From Pseudo-nitzschia pungens (Eukaryota; Bacillariophyta; Bacillariophyceae; Bacillariales; Bacillariaceae): 64,000 bases of DNA. The position numbers were made by a program, and so were the translations under genes. The notes beneath the pieces are model-generated. The model saw only the letters and a list, made by a program, of their open reading frames with translations, had not been told where the DNA came from and did no database searches. Below are positions 20,633 to 32,958 of the stretch, one piece after another. Within the stretch, counting starts at the first letter, position 1, and the number at the start of each line of letters is the position of its first letter. Location: assembly GCA_037355855.1 (NCBI GenBank), contig CM074762.1, positions 3,906,001-3,970,000 on the forward strand, read 5' to 3'.

Positions 20633-22877
20633 ATGATCCGTCTGATTCCCAAAGTTGCGGTTGCCGTTGTTCGAACGAATCATAATCTCTCGAGACTCTT
20701 GAGATCGCAAGCGACTGTTGCTGCTGCTGCTGCTGCTGCTGCGACCACAACGACGACGGCAACGAGAAGATCCTTTAGCAACAAGGATGACGACAGCAAC
20801 AATAAGAACAACAAGAGCAACAAGAGCGGCAGCGGCAGCACTTCCAAGAAATCGAGTGGCCCGGTGGTGATCGGACGAACGTCCCGGAGCAAACGATCGC
20901 GGGGACGGGGGCCGCACATGAAGAGCCGCGGCAGCAGCAGCAACAACAACAGCAACAACCAGGACTCCATGATCAGCCACATCATCAGCGGCGGGACCCC
21001 CCTGGATCCGGCTCCCCCTCCCTTCGAGCTGGCCAATTTCGGAGAGGACAGCGTCTACACGCTGGTCCTGCTGCGCCACGGCGAGTCGGAGTGGAACAAA
21101 CTCAACCAGTACACGGGATGGTGCGACGTCGCGCTGACGCCCAAGGGAGAGCGGGAGGCGCGGGCGGCCGGGAGGCTCCTGTTCGAGAACGGAATCGAGA
21201 TCGACCAGGCCTTTACGTCCGTTCTCAAGCGCGCCTCGTTCTCCTGCAACATGGCGCTGAACACGGCCAATCAGCACTGGGTCCCGGTCACGAAATCTTG
21301 GCGATTGAACGAGCGGCACTATGGAGCGTAAGTGGTTTTTGTTTTTCGACTGTTTGGAATGGAATGCAATGCAATTGAAGTTAGAGTTGGAGTTGGAATG
21401 AGGGATGCACACCGAGTGCGTACTCGTATGGTGCGATACAAGTTCGTACGGTACGATACTGCGAAACAAGAAACGTTGATTTGCATGGTACGCGTACGTG
21501 CTCGTGCTGCATTCCGCACGGAGGGAGGCATCGCTGGTTTTCGTTGGCGCATGGGTGGGAATCGATCGGGGACGCCAATCGCCGCGGACGAAAAAAAATT
21601 CTGTTGTTCGCAAAATACACACACGCACGAGTATAGTAGTAATAATGACGAGTCTTCCCTCTGCTCCTTTTTTCAGCCTCCAGGGGTATCACAAAGACGA
21701 GGCGTACAAAGAACTGGGACTGGACCAAGAACTGGTCATGCAAATGCGGAGGTCCTACGACGTCCGGCCGCCCAGGATGGAAGACGACCATCCGTACTGG
21801 CACGGCAACTACCGCCGGTATCGAAAGCTGTCCAAGGACCAGCTGGAATCGAGTCGCACCGAATCGCTCAAGGACGCGGCCGACCGGATCATGCCCTTTT
21901 ACAACTCGGTCATCGCGCCGTCGCTCCGGGCCGGAAACAAGTGCCTGATCGTCTCGCACGCCAACACCATCCGGACGCTCATCAAGAACATCGACGGGAT
22001 CAGCGACGAGGACATCAAGGGGATGTCGATTCCGACGGGGATTCCTCTCTTGTACCGGCTCGACAAGCACCTGAGACCCGTGTGCCCCGTATCGGAGCTG
22101 GAATTTCGGTTCATGGTGGAACCAAAAGGGTGAGTATCAATCCATTGCTCGTGTGTGCCGTGTTCTGCCGTGCTATGATCTTGGATGCGTTTTGCTTCGG
22201 AAGAAGATTGCGGTCCATCTTGTGCTCACCCACCTCCGTTTTCGTTGACCGAAAAATGCAAAAGATACACCTGGGGTACCGACATGGAACACGGCTTCAA
22301 CGGAGTATACCTCGGAGATCTGGAACGACTCCAGGATATTCAGCTCAAACGCGACAAAACCAATCGCAACTGGCAAAGAATCATTCTGTACAACATTGCC
22401 AAGGCCCTCGAACTCTCGTCTTCCGGTGATGCGAGTCCTGCGAGCGGCAGCACGGCCGAAAACACGGGCGATGCCGAAGACCGGAAGAAAAAGAACGAAA
22501 ACAACAACACCGACGTCGAGACCGATGTCCCCAACAGCGAATCTCCCTTTCCGAAAAACCTGAATCGCAAATTTGTGCTCGAGACGCGGCAACTGTGGTT
22601 CAAGCTGCACGAAAAAATGCAGTCCCCGGAGTACGGCAACATGCTCCTGCTGGTTCGAATGAGAGACGAACTCGAGCATCGCATGTATCAGCGAAAGCAG
22701 CGATTCTTGACGTTTGCGTGTTACGAAGAGCTCGTCAACAAATTGCACCTGGATGCCGAGGGACACGTAGTCGAACCATTTGTGGCGCTGTCCGAGCGGC
22801 AAGACAGGGAAGAACGACAAAAATTGCACATCGAATCGATTGCCCAAGATTTAGAAGAAGAATGCTTGATCAAGTGA
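20633..22877 (+). CDS. Mitochondrial 2,3-BPG-dependent-type phosphoglycerate mutase with long C-terminal extension
   Basis: Three exons, join(20633..21327,21677..22129,22265..22877), give 586 residues. Joins restore [14 protein letters not shown] and EPKG-YTWG. The enzyme interconverts 3- and 2-phosphoglycerate. Visible motifs are the phospho-acceptor His149 in [31 protein letters not shown] and the second catalytic His in [11 protein letters not shown]. The leader [17 protein letters not shown] with later RRSF is basic and hydroxylated without acidic residues, as in mitochondrial pre-sequences; mitochondrial lower glycolysis is established for diatoms. A disordered Ser/Asn/Lys linker precedes the catalytic domain. 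Exon 3 adds some 200 residues beyond the normal end (usual length about 250), with a charged helical segment around [16 protein letters not shown] of unknown role. The exon 3 acceptor (AAAAG) lacks a clear pyrimidine tract, so that join is less sure. Confidence 0.9.
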
Positions 22878-23278
22878 GGTATTGAATACTGTACTTTACA
22901 AGTTTTCTGGGCCAAAAATTGAAAAGCAGTGTTCATGTCGGTTTCAACACCAGACCAGATTCAAACACGGTCAGTCGGTTGGCAACCTTCTCAGAGTTCG
23001 TAAACACCGTGTGTCGCATTTCGCATTCGCACCGAAGCCTTGGACAATCAAAACATAAGATAAGGGCTGACGAAAAGCTAGGCCATTGCTACACCACTAA
23101 TTTTCTCTCCACTTTTGACTAAAAAAATGCATTGTTTTTGACAACGAATTATTCCCCGTTTGATGCAAAACGTACTGTTGCGATGAAATACTTTAGTGAC
23201 GATTGACAGAATCGTAATTGGTAGTTCGTGGAATATAATGCCTGCATGTCATCAAATCTCAATTCAAATACCCAACGT
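22878..23278. other. Convergent intergenic region, phosphoglycerate mutase/RCC1
   Basis: About 400 bp between two 3' ends. No gene, repeat or structure stands out. Confidence 0.5.
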
Positions 23279-25334
23279 CTAGAGATAGCGTTTGATGACC
23301 ATCAAAGTATGCTGGCCACCACTGGAAACACGAGTGACATGGCAGTTGTTGGCAATCGGTTTTTTGGTTGCTTTCTTCATGGCCGTATTGACAGAACCAA
23401 TAACATCCAATTGCCGAGGTTGAGGGATGATAGAACACTCAACACTATAGTGGCCAGTTTGGGAATTTTCATTGTAACCCCAGGAGTATACCTCACCATT
23501 GTTTGTGATTGCAAAGCTTGTCGTATCGCCTTTTTTAACAATAACAGGTTATAACCGCGGGAGAAAAATGTGAGGAAAGTCAGATCCAGAAGCACGAGCA
23601 TAGATCAAGATCTAGAATATCGACAAAGAAACTCGAGTGATACGTACCGGCAGAAATATCAATGATACAAGAATCCCCCAAAGTGTTCGGAAATGGAACT
23701 TGTTTGGGTGTCCCTTCAAAATCACCACTGGTGTAGCTCTCAGTTTTTTTTTTGTCGTACAATCCAGTCGCGCCTTCATCGAGTTTTCCCCATGCAAACA
23801 AATTTCTTCCGTTCATAGACAAAGCCAAACTATGGAAGTTGCCGGCCGCCACTTTGCAGATGCTTTTATTGCTTAGTGCCTCGATTGGGGTCAATTCGTG
23901 AAGTTCTTTCGTATCCCCGTGACCTAGCTGTCCAAAACCACTGTTGCCTGAACTGAAGACCTGCGTATCCAACGAGTTATTGTCGCGTGCTACAACCAAG
24001 AGGTGGATCATGCCACAAGAGAGATGCTCAACCTGCCTCTTTCGGCCTCCGGCCCACTCGACAAGCGCTGGGGTCAAAAACTTATCTCTAACTTTGTCAA
24101 GAAAATAATGCCAATACTCAAACATAATTTCCTCTCCGGTTTTTTTGTCTATTTGTGGCTTCCCATTTTCATCAAGATCTTTCTTCGATCTGACCTCGCC
24201 GATAAAGTCTTTCGACACGTCATATTTTTTGTATTTGCCTTTGTCATTCCCATCGGAGTCAATATATGAGGCTTCCTTGAGTTCAGCTCCCCTGTGACAG
24301 ATTAAAAAATATGAGATAAGACGGCGTAAAACGATATATATATATATATCTATATATATATCGGCATCGAGACTGTCCCCATACTTACATGCTTTTGCTT
24401 CTGGCCAATTCACCACTGTGACCCATACCCCAAGTGTACAAGTCACCGTTTTCATCAACTGCCGCATTCCACGAATGCCCAGCGTCGATGTATACAACTT
24501 TTTGCAATCCCATGACCTGTACTGGGTATTCGTGATGCTTATGTTTTTGCACATGTATTTCGAGATCGTCTAGCTGACGAAGTTCCTTAAACAATCCTGA
24601 ATCAGTGTCCTTGTAAACGCCTGCGGAATAAACTTTTCCATCGATGTCTAGAACAAGTGTGTGGTTATCGCCGGCACTGATTTGGATCGCATCCTTGATA
24701 CCCACCATAGGTTTGATCAAATGTATCTCGTCTTCCTCGACATTTCCTCGGCCAAGAGCCATCTCGTCATTTGTGCCCCACGTATAGACTTCACCGTTAC
24801 GAATACAAGCTGAATGCAATCCTCCAGCGGCAACTGCGCTGACAGCATTGTCACCTTTCATGCATATTTTGCTCTCGGGAAGAAGAGTTGGTTCATATTC
24901 TGTTCGGCCCCGCGATCGCAAGGTTCGATATAGGTGACGGTGTGAGAAGTTGATTCAATACAAAGCAGACAATGAATAAATGATTCTAAATCATGAATGA
25001 CAATGAAGAAGCTTCTCCCGGTTGGTTCCTTACCAAAAAGTCGAGCTCCTTCTGGATCCTCCAATAAGCCACAGGCGTTATTATCTTCCGTGCCCATAGC
25101 CACGACCTCGCCCGCATCTGCTTTGTTTGGGAAGACCGCATTCACTTTGTTGCGCACTACAGCATTGCAATAGGACCTGGCAGTTTGCAAACGATTGGCA
25201 TCTTCTTTGGTAACTATGGATTGTGGGGCAACGCTTTTGAACAAGTCGTGGATCTGTTCGAGTGATTGTTGACGAAGGGAAGCTATACGGTTTGGAAATG
25301 GCCCCTGAGGAAACTGCGCCTTTCTTTTTTTCAT
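23279..25334 (-). CDS. RCC1: RCC1-type Ran guanine-nucleotide exchange factor
   Basis: Four exons, complement(join(23279..23529,23648..24291,24389..24899,25034..25334)), give 568 residues with consistent phases. The joins restore ARLFEYEPTLLPES, SKSMGAELKE and DISAGGDTTSF. The chain is built of RCC1 repeats that form a seven-bladed propeller: VAAGGLHSACIRNGEVYTWG, ISAGDNHTLVLDIDG, DAGHSWNAAVDENGDLYTWG, GNFHSLALSMNG and the closing VSSGGQHTLMVI. The second blade has the insertion SAGVYKDTDSGLF, which corresponds to the wedge that displaces nucleotide in Ran, so a true RCC1 is favoured over a generic RCC1-repeat protein. The start MKKRKAQFPQGPFPN is basic, as expected for a chromatin and importin-binding tail. 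A linker of about 60 residues rich in Lys and Asp interrupts the blades (24291 onward). Intron 2 carries a TA microsatellite (24335-24362). Confidence 0.88.
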
Positions 25335-25910
25335 GTTGTTTGATTGATTGATTGCCTCGACGGATGGGTTGCTCGTTCTGGTTTTGTGCGTGTTGAGTCA
25401 ATTGTTCAGTTACAAGGAGATAACCGAGAAGGAAAAGTGGACGTTCTGTTCTGGAAATGGAACACGGTGAGATTACCCGGGTCCGAGTTTGGTTGTTGTA
25501 TCGTAATTGAGAAACGATCATCGAAATGATCTGGGATCGTAATCGGACGGGGCAGAATAGTTGATTGGATGTAGGTTCCCCGATTTTTTTGAAAATTGTT
25601 GTCGTTGATCGATTGATGACAAACTTACCGCAAGTCTTACGCGGTATTATTCGTACTCGTAAGTTGATCTTACCGTAGTTCCCATTTTCAGTTTTTGACC
25701 CAAAGAAGGTTCACCTACTTCTTTCGGTTAACAATCCCCTCCCCCGTAACCTGAACCGCAGGGAAAGAAAAAATCTTTTTTAAAAAAAAGCCAAACGAAA
25801 GCATGTACCGTACAATAACTCAAACGGGTAAGGTTATGGTAAGGTTACGTAAGCTTACCGTAACCTTACAACACTAACTGAAGTTCCGACACTCCTACTA
25901 CGAAATTCGT

Positions 25911-25974
25911 AACAGCTGTCCTCCGGTCAAAGTACAAATTAGTAAGTTGGTACGTAGAAAAACGGACAGCTGTT
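25911..25974. repeat. 11-bp inverted repeat extended by weaker outer pairing
   Basis: AACAGCTGTCC (25911-25921) and GGACAGCTGTT (25964-25974) are perfect reverse complements separated by 42 bp. Outside them, TACTACGAAATTCGT and AGGAACTTGGTAGTA continue the pairing imperfectly. It is probably a degenerate foldback element. Confidence 0.8.
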
Positions 25975-26328
25975 AGGAACTTGGTAGTAGTATCCGAATG
26001 GTGAAGGATACGGTGTTGATATGTTACGAAGCAAACTGAAAAAATTCAAATCACCACCATGCGCATGTCCCAGGCCATTCAGGAGCAAAAGGGGGTCGTT
26101 TGAAGGCATCTGGCGATGTATGTAACTGCTTTCTTTCCCCTTTCCTACCTCTTTGACTATAATATAGAAATCCTACTATTATCAGCTGTCCTCAAGTTGG
26201 CGTAGACACTACTAGTACTGCAACTAGTGCACTTTATTCACAAGGTGGGTGGCCCTTGCTAGTACTAGGAATTACATAGTAGTAATGAGCATTTTGGAGC
26301 AGCTGAGAAAGCTTGACCCTCTAAAGAA

Positions 26329-26412
26329 TACTACCTCTGGTCCAAAATACTGGGGCATTGCCTACGCAAAAATACGTACTAGGCGGTCCAGTATTTTGGA
26401 CCGGAGGTAGTA
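26329..26412. repeat. 25-bp near-perfect foldback with 34-nt loop
   Basis: Arm 1 is 26329-26353 and arm 2 is 26388-26412; they are reverse complements with a single mismatch. The arm starts TACTACCTCTGGTCC and ends AAATACTGG. It could be a foldback/MITE remnant or a hairpin RNA precursor. Confidence 0.9.
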
Positions 26413-27229
26413 ACTTTTTTCAATCATGTGCTGTAAATTTTGTTATATCGTTGATGCTCACAAGAAGCACAGCAGTGATTTGTTGCCGTCTCTATCTTTT
26501 GTGAAAAGTGAGCTAGTACCACTAGCATGATTCAATCTGTAGGAGGAGAATGAAGCAGCAAACATCATGTTGACCTCCGTAAACTTGCTTCTTTACCAAA
26601 AGCTAAGCGACAGGAAAAATAGTATTCTGGAAGCAAAATTTGGAATTGTTGATGAGACATGAGGGAATTGAAACTACAAATTGAGAATTAGAATAACCAT
26701 GCTCTTCGTGATCTAGAGCCTCGTCTCTTGGACAACTCTGCAGAGTCATTGGATGTCATTTTTCGTATCTCTCGGAAGATCTTTCGGAACAACGCTATCG
26801 GTACGACTGGCAACATTCTCGTGCCAAAAACCAGGCTTCGTGCGTGACCGTTAGGAAAAACAGCGTCGAATTCAAACCGCTCCCAAGTCATTCTATTGGT
26901 CATTTTTCAGAAAAATAAAATGACAAGAATTTTGTCGGCGCGAGTCCCAAAAGCGTTGGGAACACGTACGGCAACTACCGTATTTATTGCTCAGCGCGCA
27001 AGAATCATCCTGACCATACTCGCGTAGGTTACATGGGGGAGCAGATTTTTTTTCAAACACATTCTCACCGTAATCTTAGGGTAAAGGCCCAGCATACCAC
27101 CCCGCAAATTGTGGTTCATCCACGAACTATTTTCATTCGGTTTGAATTTCCTTTCGCTCATAAAACGAGGTCATTGCGAAGTAGACACAACTTTAACGCT
27201 TGAAAAGAATAGAAATAGTATAATACAAG

Positions 27230-28211
<982 letters not shown>

Positions 28212-29044
28212 ACTTTTGGAAGCGAATAGAAGAAATGCAAGAATACGGTAGCCCGTCCGTGTGTTTATTTTTGTTGGGAGCAATAAAATAGTGTCTAAAA
28301 TGTGTTGTTCCTTGGTGCGACACAATCAATCAATCAATCAATCATTGAACATCACAAACATGAAAATTGAGTATAATGCCATTCGACGCCGGAAACGTCG
28401 TTGGCCCGCATTCAGCTCAGTAGAATAGAAGGACGGCCTACATATTGTTTTCTCCAGGTTCTCTTGATTGCTCAAGTATCCGTGTGCTGTAGCTAAAATA
28501 AAGTAACCGGGGGGCGAAGTTAAATAGTTATCACCTTATTATTTCGATACCGAAACGTTCTTACCGATTCAATTGAAATAGATGGAGATACGACAATCTT
28601 TCGCAAGACAGGATTCTGATGGAAAAATACTGCAGTTGTACGATTCTCGAATTGGACACTTTCGTTCCGCTAAACAAAAAACTGAAAGTGGCTCATTCAT
28701 GCAACACGATTCATATTGGTATGTGGACTTGACTCGTGTCGGTTTTGAAATACCCGTAAGATTACTGTCCTTTGAAGGAATGAGTATTATTTTGCAACTG
28801 TCTGCATGACATCCAGAGAAGCTCCAAGATCATTCGACAGCATTCGAATCCAATTCCGAGTTAGAAAAAGTGCAGTTGCCCTAATCTATCCGAAATGAGA
28901 AAGCTAGGACGCAACAAATATATGGGCATTTTAAGTTGATTGTTTTCAATACAGAATTGCCTAATACTTCCAAGTCGATGTGAACGAATGACTACAAAGT
29001 ATGATTAGTTATGTATCTACAATACATTCATCCTTTACATGCGT
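28212..29044. other. Convergent intergenic region, ARF/EBP2
   Basis: Includes an AATC tetranucleotide run at about 28324-28344. A 75-codon open frame at 28582-28809 (+) has no recognisable family and no support. Confidence 0.5.
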
Positions 29045-30493
29045 CTAACGTCTCGACCGCTTAGCGTCTCGAGCTCTCTTTCCGGCCCTGTTTGCCCCCG
29101 AGCCAGTCTTCTTCATTCCTCCAGCAAAGTTTCCACGCGGGTTGTATCCAGACATGTCATTCATAGATTTGCGATCGTTCTGTTTGAATCGCCCTCGCTT
29201 TCCACCAAATCCGTATTTTTTATCAGCATTTTGGCGCTTTTTGCTTGGACCGGAACCGTTCCATCTATTGTTCAAAAAGTGGTCATCCACGTCGTCTCGT
29301 AGAGCGCCACCGCGATTCTTCGCAGCAGAATTTGCCCATTCTTCGACTTCCTGAAAGTGTTCTCGCTTTCGCTTTGCCTTTTCGGCCAGGCGATTGGCTT
29401 GGGATTCTTTGGCGCGGAGTTTTTGTTCCTTGTTCGACTTTCGTTGTGCCACGGCCTCGATCTTTTTGTTCTCGAAAATGAGGCGATCCTTCACACTTGC
29501 CATGTGATCTGAAGAAGAGGAAAATTGAAATGAACGTGAATTCGTTGGGTGAGTCGATTCATTCGGAATAACGGGTTTCGTCCTCGTGGATTCAATGATT
29601 TCCTCGATCTGCACTTACCATCGGTCTTGACCATTTCTGCGAAAAAGTCTTCGGGTCGGGTGAAGGGAATACCTGCTTCCTCGCATTTCGGTCGGGCTAG
29701 ATTAACTGCCTCGAGTGCCGTGTTGTAGAATGCTACCTCTCGTTTCAAATCATCGTGAATGTCTAATGGATTGCTCTCTGGGTCTCCGTTGTCTCCGAAC
29801 GGGAGGGGAGTTGGCGGTACAATCACAAAGGTTTCTGCCCATGGCATCTTCGAATGAATTGAAGTCAACTCGGCAGCAACAACGGAAAGAGCCTTTGAAT
29901 TCATGTTATTGTTGTTCTCAAGTCTGCTGTACTTCTCTTTTTTCTTTCTGCTTTCTGCATCGCTTTCATCGTCGCTGTTCTCGCTGTCGCTATCACTGTC
30001 GCCATCGTCATCATTTGTATTTTTGCTCTGATTTTTAATCTTGTCAATGAATGATTCGGTGTTTTCTTCCTTCTCGTCATCCTGGTCTTCCTCCTCATCA
30101 TCATCATCGTCGTCGTCGTCGTCGTCGTCACCGGCTTCGTTTTCTTCTAGCTTCTCGTTATCGACAGCATCGTCATCACCTTCGTCTTCTTCATCAGAAG
30201 ATCCATCTAGAACATCTTCTTCGAACTCTTCATCGTCGCCATCATTCTTACTCAATGACGCCAAAAGTCCACCGAGATTCTTTGTAATTGTTTGGCGAAG
30301 ATCACTGGCCTTTTTGTTCAACTCGATTGCTTTCTCGTCACCGGCGTCGTCGTCGGAATCCGACATAGCAGCAATGTCATCCCAGGTAATCTCATCCGTA
30401 TCACCACCTTTCTTCTTTTCAGCAGAGTCGTTGGTGACTTTCTTCTGCGACCGATTTTTTTGACGGGCTCTTACTTTTACTTTTTCTAGCCAT
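29045..30493 (-). CDS. EBP2: EBP2-family ribosome biogenesis protein (apparent +1 frameshift near the start)
   Basis: Exons complement(join(29045..29508,29619..30493)); the donor GTAAGT joins MVKTD to DHMASVKDRL. EBP2 is a nucleolar factor for 27S pre-rRNA processing and 60S assembly. The family signature RPEDFFAEMVKTDDHM is present, followed by a basic coiled coil (AKESQANRLAEKAKRKREHF) and a Gly/Arg/Lys-rich tail, GSGANRAGKRARDAKRSRR. The first 150 residues are acidic, with long Asp/Glu runs. The best start, ATG 30493 (context ACCATGGCT, coding MARKSKSKSPSKK), is out of frame by one base with the rest. Skipping one base of the 7-base homopolymer at 30455-30461 joins them and would give about 445 residues. 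Without it, the frame starts at Met 30366 and gives 403 residues. Confidence 0.88.
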
Positions 30494-31080
30494 GGTGATG
30501 GGATGAAGCGTCTCGCTCGGATATTGACCTGAAATGTTTCCTTTTGAATTCCACTGGGCTACGAGTCCCAACCCTTGTAACTTCGTACTTGCAGAGTGGT
30601 GTTGAGTTTTCCGGGCATCGAAAAATAATCGTGATCCACAATCGAAATCATTGCGCCCGAGGAAAAAGGAAAACACGCAACGAGAGATGACTGGCTCTCC
30701 TGCTGTTGGGGGAAAGAGAGACAGACGTTTTTAAGTATGATTGGAGATAGGGATAAAAGCGAAAGCCGAAAATTTACTTGAGTCCCAGATCAAGTATGAA
30801 TCGTGGATATGCTTGAATCCAATTTGCAATTTCCAGAGTCATCAATCATCCAAATCTCAAGAAAGCGCAAACTTCGTGCAGTTTCATCGGTTTCTCGTTG
30901 CATCACACCATTATCTTCATCTGTCAAAATAGATCCACGACGGTTGGTCTCATATATCCCAACATATATATATATATGAATAACTGCTTTCTATTCTTCC
31001 TGAACCTTTCTTTCGTTCATTATATTTTCGGTTTGAAAGACAGATCAAAAATTTGAAATACACCAACAACCAAAGAGAAA
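30494..31080. other. Divergent intergenic region, EBP2/N-acetylglutamate kinase
   Basis: Both promoters must lie in these 587 bp. A TA microsatellite (30963-30977) sits about 100 bp before the kinase start. No gene is supported. Confidence 0.5.
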
Positions 31081-32395
31081 ATGAAATCAATTGCAGCTTT
31101 GACCGTCACAGTATCCCTCCTATCGGTTGCCTCGGGCTTCACGGTCCCTTCGTCCGCCTTGGCTCCACGAGCACCCGAAGCAATCTCTTCGACATCGGTC
31201 TCGGCGGCCCCCGAGAACTTTTCGGAAGTAGCGGAAACAATTGCCGGTGCTGCCGGATCGCTTCGAGGTAAAACCGTTGTGGTGAAATATGGAGGGGTAT
31301 GTTGCCATTTTTTTTGTTGACGACACATTTTGTGTCGTGAGAACACATTATTTTTTTCCGCTTTCCGTTGGATTGAATGCGGATTTTTTGAGAACAAGCG
31401 CTGACACGATTCTGTAACGCAACAAATTGCGTGGATTTATTTTGTCTTTCGCTCGTATTTCCAGAACGCCATGACATCACCCGAGCTCAAGGCCGGATTC
31501 TGTCAGGATGTTGCTACCCTACAAAACTTGGGTGTGCGAATCGTCGTTGTGCACGGAGGAGGCCCGCAGATTAATGCGATGCTTGAGAAGGTGGGAGTAG
31601 AATCACGATTTGAAGGTGGTATGCGAGTATCTTCCAAGGAAGTTGTGGATGTGGCCGAAATGGTCCTTTGCGGAAGCGTCAACAAGGAAATTTCGTCGAC
31701 GATATGCAGTGCCGGTGGTAGAGCTATTGGATTGTCTGGGCGTGACGATTCCCTATTGCAATGCGTGAAAAAAATCAACAAGGATGGCTACGACCTAGGC
31801 TTTGTCGGAGAAGTCGAAAATGTCAACACCGAGCTCCTGAATAATTTGCTAGATATGGGAATTTGCCCAGTCGTGTCCCCTATTGGAACTGGTATGGGTG
31901 ACGAAAAAGACATTGCCTACAATGTTAATGCGGACGTAGCTGCAGGTAGAATTGCTGGAGAATTGCGTGCTGCTCGTGCCCTATTCTTGACGGATATTGC
32001 TGGAGTCTTGGACAAGGAAATGAAGCTTCTTCCTTCCCTGAGTTGCGCCGATGTTGAATCCTTGATCGAAGACGAAACGATCACCGGTGGCATGATTCCC
32101 AAAGTTTCTGTACGTGGCGTTTCGATGCGAAATGTTGAATTCCGTGTCACGTGATTACTGTCTGATTTACCGATCATCATGCAGAACACAATCAATTTTC
32201 TTACTGTTTTCTTTTCTCCACCTTCAATTTTTTTTTTCGTTGTTCGTTTAGTATGCCACAAGCGCCATCAAATTGGGTGTCGGAGGTGCATTCATTACCG
32301 ACGGCAGAGTTCCGCACGCGTTGCTCAAGGAAGTACTCGCAGGAGGTGCAGAGGGATCCGGGTCGGGAGAAGGAGGTACTTTTGTTAGTCAATAA
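31081..32395 (+). CDS. Plastid N-acetylglutamate kinase
   Basis: Three exons, join(31081..31296,31465..32109,32252..32395), give 334 residues. Joins restore VVVKYGG-NAMTS and IPKVS-YATSAIKLG (donor GTACGT). This amino-acid-kinase-fold enzyme phosphorylates N-acetylglutamate in the second step of arginine synthesis. Visible motifs: TVVVKYGG with the catalytic Lys, VVVHGGGPQINAML for substrate binding, LTDIAGVLDKE, GGMIPKV and the closing AFITDGRVPHALL. The pre-sequence MKSIAALTVTVSLLSVASG-FTVPSSALAPR has a signal peptide and an ASAFAP-like Phe at the predicted cleavage point, so plastid import is expected. Length fits the family (about 260-300 plus targeting). Allosteric arginine or PII control cannot be judged. 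The tail after HALL is Gly/Ser-rich. Confidence 0.93.
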
Positions 32396-32958
32396 TAATT
32401 AGTACGAAGTAGTCGATACAATACTTTTTACAATAGGTTTGCACTTTGCCCTTAATTCTAGAACGACGCAACTGACAGTGTGTCTGAGCTACACACAGGT
32501 AGTACTTCTGGATTCCGACTACACTAATGTTCGTTTTCTCTGCGACAAAGATGCCAGGTTCAAGCGAGAGCCTTCACTTGTTCTACTATTTTCAACACAA
32601 AAAGAAACAATGAACCGAGTCACCCATCCGGTTTTTCAGGTACCGATCGTAAGTATGGTCATGAGTTGTCGTACACTGTACACGTACATATACATACCGG
32701 TATGGATATGATCCAAAATAATTGTTCTTGGGTTCGACTGCTCTTCTTGTACGTACCGTTCAGTACCGTAAGCAGTACGAAGTACGAAGTATTTCTGAGA
32801 CGAAAAATACGCGCGACTTTCCTGCCGGCATTGAGCATTGTTAGTAGTTCCCACAATGAAACCAACAGTGTGACAACGTGACAACTACCATACGGTAACA
32901 GCGGTGCCCAACTCCCAAGTATGGCACCCTGAAAAATACGACAGAACAGAATAGAACC
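32396..32958. other. Intergenic region, N-acetylglutamate kinase/topoisomerase VI A
   Basis: No gene is supported. Short GTACGAAGTAC-type near-palindromes occur near 32775-32790, of a kind scattered through this window's intergenic DNA. Confidence 0.5.

Larger units (their letters stand above)
25335..27229. other. 1.9-kb gene-free stretch with foldback sequences
   Basis: No gene is supported. It contains a run of GGTAAGG/CCTTACC motifs in both directions (about 25826-25869), an inverted repeat around 25911-25974, and a strong 25-bp foldback at 26329-26412. The divergent promoters of RCC1 and ARF must lie at its two ends. Confidence 0.55.

Noticed and set aside
28582..28809. 75-codon plus-strand ORF
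   Set aside because: No family, signal or splice support; it is in the range expected by chance in this AT-rich stretch.
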